In this document: positions 7,077 to 10,013 of the stretch, one piece after another
Position numbering within the stretch: the first letter of the stretch is position 1
Layout of the letters: the number at the start of each line of letters is the position of its first letter
Assembly (NCBI GenBank): GCA_018817995.1
Contig: JAHISW010000025.1
Coordinates: 1-10,013, forward strand
Length of the DNA stretch: 10,013 nucleotides
Source: Patescibacteria group bacterium
GTDB taxonomy: Bacteria > Patescibacteriota > Minisyncoccia > JAHISW01 > Tagabacteraceae
Direction of reading: 5' to 3'
Notes under the pieces: generated by a model
What the model was told of the DNA's origin: nothing
Database searches by the model: none
Seen by the model: only the letters and a program-made list of their open reading frames with translations
Program-made: the position numbers and the translations under genes

Positions 7077-7232
7077 ATGAATGATGTTGTGGCAGAAATT
7101 ATATGTCTCAGAAGAGACAAAGACGAGGGAATTAAACGCGAAGATTTAGAAAATGGTTTATGCAAGCGTTATGATTTAAAGAAAGAAGATGGTCAAATAT
7201 TCCCTATTTCGGATTATGGAGTAGTATTCTAA
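7077..7232 (+). CDS. small hypothetical protein, 51 aa
   Basis: This short ORF is not recognised. It begins MNDVVAEIICLRRDKDEG and ends PISDYGVVF before TAA. It is hydrophilic, rich in Asp, Glu, Lys and Arg, and has two Cys (10 and 29) that are too far apart for a simple zinc knuckle. There is no membrane segment. Support for it being real comes from the good promoter (7019-7047), the AAGGGA (7066-7071) about 5 nt before the ATG, and its position filling an otherwise empty 361-nt gap between two genes. It could be a small regulator or the remnant of a larger gene; nothing decides this. Confidence 0.55.
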   Translation: MNDVVAEIICLRRDKDEGIKREDLENGLCKRYDLKKEDGQIFPISDYGVVF

Positions 7233-7256
7233 GTAACAATTTTTTTTCTTCCCCAA

Positions 7257-7317
7257 GCGAAAATTATCAAAATTCAGCGTCAGGATTTTCGCGAAAAAAA
7301 GTTCGGATTTTTTTCGC
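7257..7317 (+). repeat. two nested inverted repeats sharing a GCGAAAA core
   Basis: GCGAAAAT (7257-7264) is inverted as ATTTTCGC (7285-7292) with a 20-nt spacer. The last bases of that arm start a second perfect palindrome, GCGAAAAAAA (7291-7300) with TTTTTTTCGC (7308-7317), loop GTTCGGA. The same GCGAAAA word thus occurs four times in alternating orientation in 61 bp, 16 bp before the -10 region of the NYN gene. It could be an operator array. The second hairpin could also be a weak terminator for the 51-aa ORF, though its stem is mostly A-T. Confidence 0.55.
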
Positions 7318-7332
7318 CGACAACCGGTAATT

Positions 7333-7341
7333 TGTTAAAAT
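7333..7341 (+). promoter_or_regulatory. extended -10 promoter, probably leaderless
   Basis: TG at 7333-7334 plus TAAAAT at 7336-7341 form an extended -10 element ending 7 nt before the GTG start at 7349. Initiation would fall at or next to the start codon, and no Shine-Dalgarno is present. The layout matches the promoters at 5204 and 8075. Confidence 0.55.
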
Positions 7342-7348
7342 TGATCGT

Positions 7349-7852
7349 GTGAAAAAGAAAGAAAACAATTATGTTTTTATAGATAGCAACAATCTTAATT
7401 TGGCTATAAAAGACTGCGGTTGGAGTCTTAATTTTTATCGTTTCCGTGTATATCTAAGAGAAAAATACAATGTTTCAAAGGCGTTTTTGTTTATCGGTTA
7501 CGTAAAAGACAATCAAGATCTTTATACGAATTTGCAGGAAGCTGGCTATCTTTTGATATTTAAACCAACGCTTGAGTACAAAGAAGGAAAGACAAAAGGC
7601 AATTGTGATGCTGAATTAGTTTTACAAGCAATGATTGAGTATAAAAATTATGATAAAGCTCTAATTGTTACTGGCGACGGTGATTTTCATTGTTTGATTA
7701 AGTATTTTATAAAACAAAATAAATTAAAGAAACTTCTCATACCAAGCCAGTCACGATACTCGGCTCTGCTTAAAAAGTTTCCGTCTGAATATTTGGCTTT
7801 TGTCTCTGATTTGCGCAAAAAACTGGAGTATAAAAAGAAAAAAACCCAGTAA
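7349..7852 (+). CDS. NYN domain protein (LabA/DUF88-like, PIN-fold ribonuclease)
   Basis: NYN domains are PIN-like, metal-dependent nucleases thought to act on RNA. The 167-aa protein is a single domain. The N-terminal strand carries FIDSNNL with D12 and the Asn pair. KGNCDAELVLQAM supplies D87, and VTGDGDFHCLI supplies D110 and D112. These acidic residues are the expected metal ligands, so the active site looks complete. The C-terminus is a basic tail (KKLEYKKKKTQ) that could help bind RNA. The start is a GTG at 7349, the first codon that precedes the domain; there is no Shine-Dalgarno, and an extended -10 lies 7 nt upstream. The substrate is unknown. It is not part of the wall-enzyme theme of its neighbours and has its own promoter and terminator. 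Confidence 0.87.
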   Translation: MKKKENNYVFIDSNNLNLAIKDCGWSLNFYRFRVYLREKYNVSKAFLFIGYVKDNQDLYTNLQEAGYLLIFKPTLEYKEGKTKGNCDAELVLQAMIEYKNYDKALIVTGDGDFHCLIKYFIKQNKLKKLLIPSQSRYSALLKKFPSEYLAFVSDLRKKLEYKKKKTQ

Positions 7853-7877
7853 GGACAAGACCTTAAAGGGCATTTTT
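7845..7877 (+). terminator. probable terminator, possibly bidirectional, overlapping the NYN stop codon
   Basis: TAAGG (7850-7854) pairs with CCTTA (7861-7865) around ACAAGA. Beyond a 2x2 AG/AA internal loop, CCC (7845-7847) pairs with GGG (7868-7870). Five T follow at 7873-7877. Read on the minus strand, the same hairpin is followed by seven T (the A run before 7845). The TAA stop of the NYN gene forms part of the stem. Confidence 0.5.
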
Positions 7878-7892
7878 CATCGTGATGTTTCT

Positions 7893-7920
7893 ATATTAAC
7901 AAATTGGTAAAAAAAGTCAA
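7893..7920 (-). promoter_or_regulatory. candidate minus-strand promoter facing the NYN gene
   Basis: On the minus strand, TTGACT (7920-7915) is followed by a 16-nt spacer and TAATAT (7898-7893), with TG one base upstream of the -10. A transcript from about 7886 would run into the hairpin at 7845-7870, giving an RNA of roughly 50 nt. The rest of the gap, 7921-8074, shows no gene; only AAGTG/CACTT arms at 8041-8056 are visible. Confidence 0.3.
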
Positions 7921-8074
7921 TAGATTGAGTGTGGATAAACCAAAAATCATAAATTTATTGAGTATGTTTGAATCAGTTGGTACTTTATCTTTTCCTCCCG
8001 TTTTTCTTTTTAATTTATAGTAAATCGTTGTTCTCAAGTCAAGTGGGCGGGCACTTCTCTCGAATTTATATTTA

Positions 8075-8083
8075 TGCTATATT
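8075..8083 (+). promoter_or_regulatory. extended -10 promoter, leaderless or very short leader
   Basis: TGCTATATT: TG at 8075-8076 and TATATT at 8078-8083, with no convincing -35. Initiation near 8090 would leave at most about 3 nt before the ATG at 8093. An inverted repeat, AAGTG (8041-8045) and CACTT (8052-8056), lies where a -35 or operator would be. Confidence 0.6.
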
Positions 8084-8092
8084 AAGACCATC

Positions 8093-9025
8093 ATGAAAAA
8101 CATCATTGTTATACTTTTAGTTGTTATTATTGTTGGTCTAAGCGCGTATTTTCTCATAACACAGAAAAATCAGGATGTAATACCTGCCACAACTCAGCCA
8201 CAGAGCAATGAGCCGGCGGATGAGACACCGGTTGTGGAACAAGAAGTTACGGAACAAAACAAAGAAAAATCGGTCATAGGAAAATCGGTTGAAGGCCGTG
8301 ATATTATCGCGTACCATTACTTGCCTCGCCAACAGGCGGGTGGCGTTGGCGACACGGAAATTTTATTTGTCGGTGGCATACACGGTGGCTATGAGTGGAA
8401 CACGGCCCTTGTTGCTTACGAATTGATGGATTACCTGAAAGCGAATCCCGACATTACTCCCGACAATATAAAGGTAACGGTCATTCCGGTATTGAATCCT
8501 GACGGTCTCTTTAAGGTTGTCGGCACGGTTGAACGGTTTACGGTGGCAGATGTGTCGCCTTCGCAAGATGTCCAAACATCCGGTCGTTTTAACGCAAACA
8601 ATATAGACCTCAATCGCAATTTTGATTGTGATTGGCAACCCTCCGCTATGTGGCAAAATACTGCAGTCAATGGCGGAAGTCAGGTATTTTCTGAGCCGGA
8701 AAGTCTGGCGATTAAAAATTATATTGAAACTCAAAAACCAAAAGCGGTGGTGGTTTGGTATAGCGCCGCCGGTGGCGTATTTGCGTCAAATTGCCATGAC
8801 GGTATCTTGCCTGAAACTGACATCATCACAAATATCTATGCGCGGGCATCCGGTTATCCTGCCTACAACAGTTTTGATTTCTATAAACTAACCGGAGATA
8901 TGGTAAACTGGCTGGCCAAAGAAAAAATCCCCGCAATCAGTGTTCTTCTCTCTACGCACGAGGATGTTGAATGGGATAAAAATTTGGCCGGCATCAAAGC
9001 GCTACTTCTGCACTACGCAAAATAA
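8093..9025 (+). CDS. M14 zinc-carboxypeptidase paralogue 1, probably catalytically degenerate
   Basis: This 310-aa protein has a membrane anchor at about 3-22, a Pro/Thr/Gln/Glu-rich linker (about 28-58) and an M14 fold from about 61. The motif GGIHGGYEWN keeps H97 and E101, the first two zinc ligands; the spacing is H-x3-E rather than the textbook H-x2-E, as in its neighbour. LNPDG and DLNRNFDCDW, with R175 for substrate carboxylate binding, are also kept. Two key positions are not. Where paralogue 2 has WHS (third zinc ligand His), this one has WYS (Y223, codon 8759-8761). Where paralogue 2 has TVELQ (catalytic Glu), this one has SVLLS (L285, codon 8945-8947). It also carries 16 extra residues before GRFNAN. 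The reading frame is intact and well conserved otherwise, so this looks like a retained pseudoenzyme rather than decay. Its stop overlaps the next start by 1 nt. Confidence 0.88.
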   Translation: MKNIIVILLVVIIVGLSAYFLITQKNQDVIPATTQPQSNEPADETPVVEQEVTEQNKEKSVIGKSVEGRDIIAYHYLPRQQAGGVGDTEILFVGGIHGGYEWNTALVAYELMDYLKANPDITPDNIKVTVIPVLNPDGLFKVVGTVERFTVADVSPSQDVQTSGRFNANNIDLNRNFDCDWQPSAMWQNTAVNGGSQVFSEPESLAIKNYIETQKPKAVVVWYSAAGGVFASNCHDGILPETDIITNIYARASGYPAYNSFDFYKLTGDMVNWLAKEKIPAISVLLSTHEDVEWDKNLAGIKALLLHYAK

Positions 9026-9870
9026 TGCGAACCATTTTTACAAAGCAGGTTATTGCAACCATTTTTGTTGTTGTCGCGCTCGGAGGGAGTGTTTTAGTTT
9101 TTTGTCTTTTGCGAGACGATAGTGATAAACTCGCATCTACTGAGTTAGTTGAATTAAATAATTTTCTTCCTAAACATAATGTTATCGGCTTATCCGTGGG
9201 AGGGCGCAAGATAGAGTCGTATACTTATGGAAGCGGAAAAACACATTTGGCGTTTGTCGGCGGTATACACGGTGGCTATGAGTGGAACAGTGTGCTTTTG
9301 GCATATAAATTTATAGATTATCTTGATGCCAATCCGGAAGTTATTCCTGCAAACTTGACTATTACCGTGATTCCGTCTGCTAATCCCGATGGGGCGTATA
9401 AGGCAATAGGCAAAGAGGAGGGTCGCTTTAACGCTAACGGTGTAGACCTCAATCGCAATTTTGACTGCAAATGGAAGCCGGAGAGTATGTGGAAAGGAAA
9501 TCAGGTAAGTGGCGGAACAGTGCCGTTTTCCGAGCCGGAAACTGTGGCTATTAGAAATTTTGTTTTAGAAAACAAGCCGGATGCTGTTATCTTTTGGCAC
9601 AGTCAGTCCAATGCCGTGTATGCGTCAGAGTGTGAAGCAGGCATCCTCCCGGAGACGCTTGATATTATGAACGCGTACTCAAAGGCCTCCGGTTATCCGG
9701 CTATCAAATCATTTGACAGCTATGAAGTAACCGGCGATGCGGAAGGATGGCTGGCTTCAATCAATATTCCGGCGATTACGGTGGAGCTTCAAACTCATGA
9801 GACTGTTGAATGGAAGCGGAATTTGGCTGGTATCAAAGCGCTTTTTGAATACTATGGGCGCACGGAATAG
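9025..9870 (+). CDS. M14 zinc-carboxypeptidase paralogue 2, active site intact
   Basis: Members of M14 remove or cleave near C-terminal residues; bacterial wall-acting members (MpaA-like, gamma-D-Glu-diamino acid peptidases) process murein peptides. That is a plausible but unproven role here. The 281-aa protein has a membrane anchor at about 8-28 and the M14 domain from about 52. It has GGIHGGYEWN with H82 and E86, ANPDG, DLNRNFDCKW with R144, FWHSQSN with the third ligand H192, and AITVELQTHE with catalytic E254. All expected catalytic positions are therefore present. It aligns with paralogue 1 over the whole domain, including the shared endings NLAGIKAL. ATG 9025 overlaps the previous TAA in a TAATG junction, so translation is very likely coupled and the two proteins are made together. 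The anchors predict that both domains lie outside the membrane. Confidence 0.92.
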   Translation: MRTIFTKQVIATIFVVVALGGSVLVFCLLRDDSDKLASTELVELNNFLPKHNVIGLSVGGRKIESYTYGSGKTHLAFVGGIHGGYEWNSVLLAYKFIDYLDANPEVIPANLTITVIPSANPDGAYKAIGKEEGRFNANGVDLNRNFDCKWKPESMWKGNQVSGGTVPFSEPETVAIRNFVLENKPDAVIFWHSQSNAVYASECEAGILPETLDIMNAYSKASGYPAIKSFDSYEVTGDAEGWLASINIPAITVELQTHETVEWKRNLAGIKALFEYYGRTE

Positions 9871-9994
9871 GGCACAGGAGACTTGGGAAAACTGTGCTGG
9901 TTTACAAAATGCTCGCGAAAAGGTCAAGTCGTCTACGCCGTCTGATTTTATGGAAACGCTTTCTGGCTTATTTGGCTCAGATCCCAAAAAATAA
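9854..9994 (+). CDS. possible small protein, 46 aa, overlapping the M14 gene end
   Basis: ATG 9854 opens a frame that overlaps the last 17 nt of the second M14 gene and ends at TAA 9992-9994. The product begins MGARNRAQETWENCAGLQN and ends LSGLFGSDPKK. It is hydrophilic, with one Cys and a short possible amphipathic helix (PSDFMETLSGLFG). There is no Shine-Dalgarno, so it would need coupling to the upstream gene. I do not recognise it. It may be chance coding after the M14 stop, and the last 19 nt of the window show no terminator. Confidence 0.35.
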   Translation: MGARNRAQETWENCAGLQNAREKVKSSTPSDFMETLSGLFGSDPKK

Positions 9995-10013
9995 CAAAAT
10001 CAAAAACGAGGCA

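Noticed and set aside
8622..8891. Second-frame + strand ORF within M14 paralogue 1
   Set aside because: It is out of frame with a clearly conserved M14 domain and has no ribosome site.
8093..9025. M14 paralogue 1 as a decaying pseudogene
   Set aside because: The frame is complete, structural motifs are kept, and the changes are limited to catalytic positions plus one 16-residue loop, which fits a pseudoenzyme better than decay.
1..10013. Mobile element, CRISPR array, tRNA or rRNA
   Set aside because: No transposase-like protein, terminal repeats, regularly spaced direct repeats or tRNA-like cloverleaf sequence was seen on either strand.

Overview
The window is AT-rich bacterial DNA using the standard stop codons, with every supported gene on the + strand. 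No rRNA, tRNA, CRISPR array or insertion sequence is visible. Compact gene order, many small single-pass membrane proteins, start codons sitting directly behind extended -10 boxes, and the style of the 64-aa membrane protein at 5219 all suggest a Candidate Phyla Radiation (Patescibacteria, probably Parcubacteria-like) genome. This lineage call is inference from gene style, not a computed placement.

Region 1 (1-3900) holds the 3' end of a YafQ/RelE-type toxin gene followed after 2 nt by a complete rpoC (RNA polymerase beta-prime, about 1233 aa). The usual upstream neighbour, rpoB, is not there. Region 2 (3901-5103) starts with a 226-nt leader carrying a 13-codon ORF behind a consensus Shine-Dalgarno and competing hairpins. 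It leads into a membrane-anchored lytic transglycosylase with LysM-like repeats and a strong terminator. Region 3 (5104-5970) holds a small coiled-coil/membrane protein with a probably leaderless promoter, then a 138-aa protein of unknown function ending in a terminator.

Region 4 (5971-7348) encodes a membrane-anchored VanY-type (M15) D,D-carboxypeptidase with a coiled-coil stalk, then a 51-aa ORF with its own good promoter, then a cluster of nested inverted repeats. Region 5 (7349-7877) is a NYN/PIN-like nuclease gene with a leaderless-type promoter and a possibly bidirectional terminator. Region 6 (8093-9994) contains two tandem, translationally coupled M14 zinc-carboxypeptidase paralogues and a small overlapping ORF.

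Four of the genes (transglycosylase, VanY-like, two M14) are predicted to be anchored in the membrane facing outward. The first two act on peptidoglycan by family, and the M14 pair plausibly does too, so the segment after rpoC is largely wall remodelling. The most notable points are three. The upstream M14 copy has lost two catalytic positions (zinc-ligand His to Tyr, catalytic Glu to Leu) and looks like a pseudoenzyme coupled to an intact paralogue. The transglycosylase leader looks like an attenuator. Leaderless-type and SD-led genes alternate along the window.
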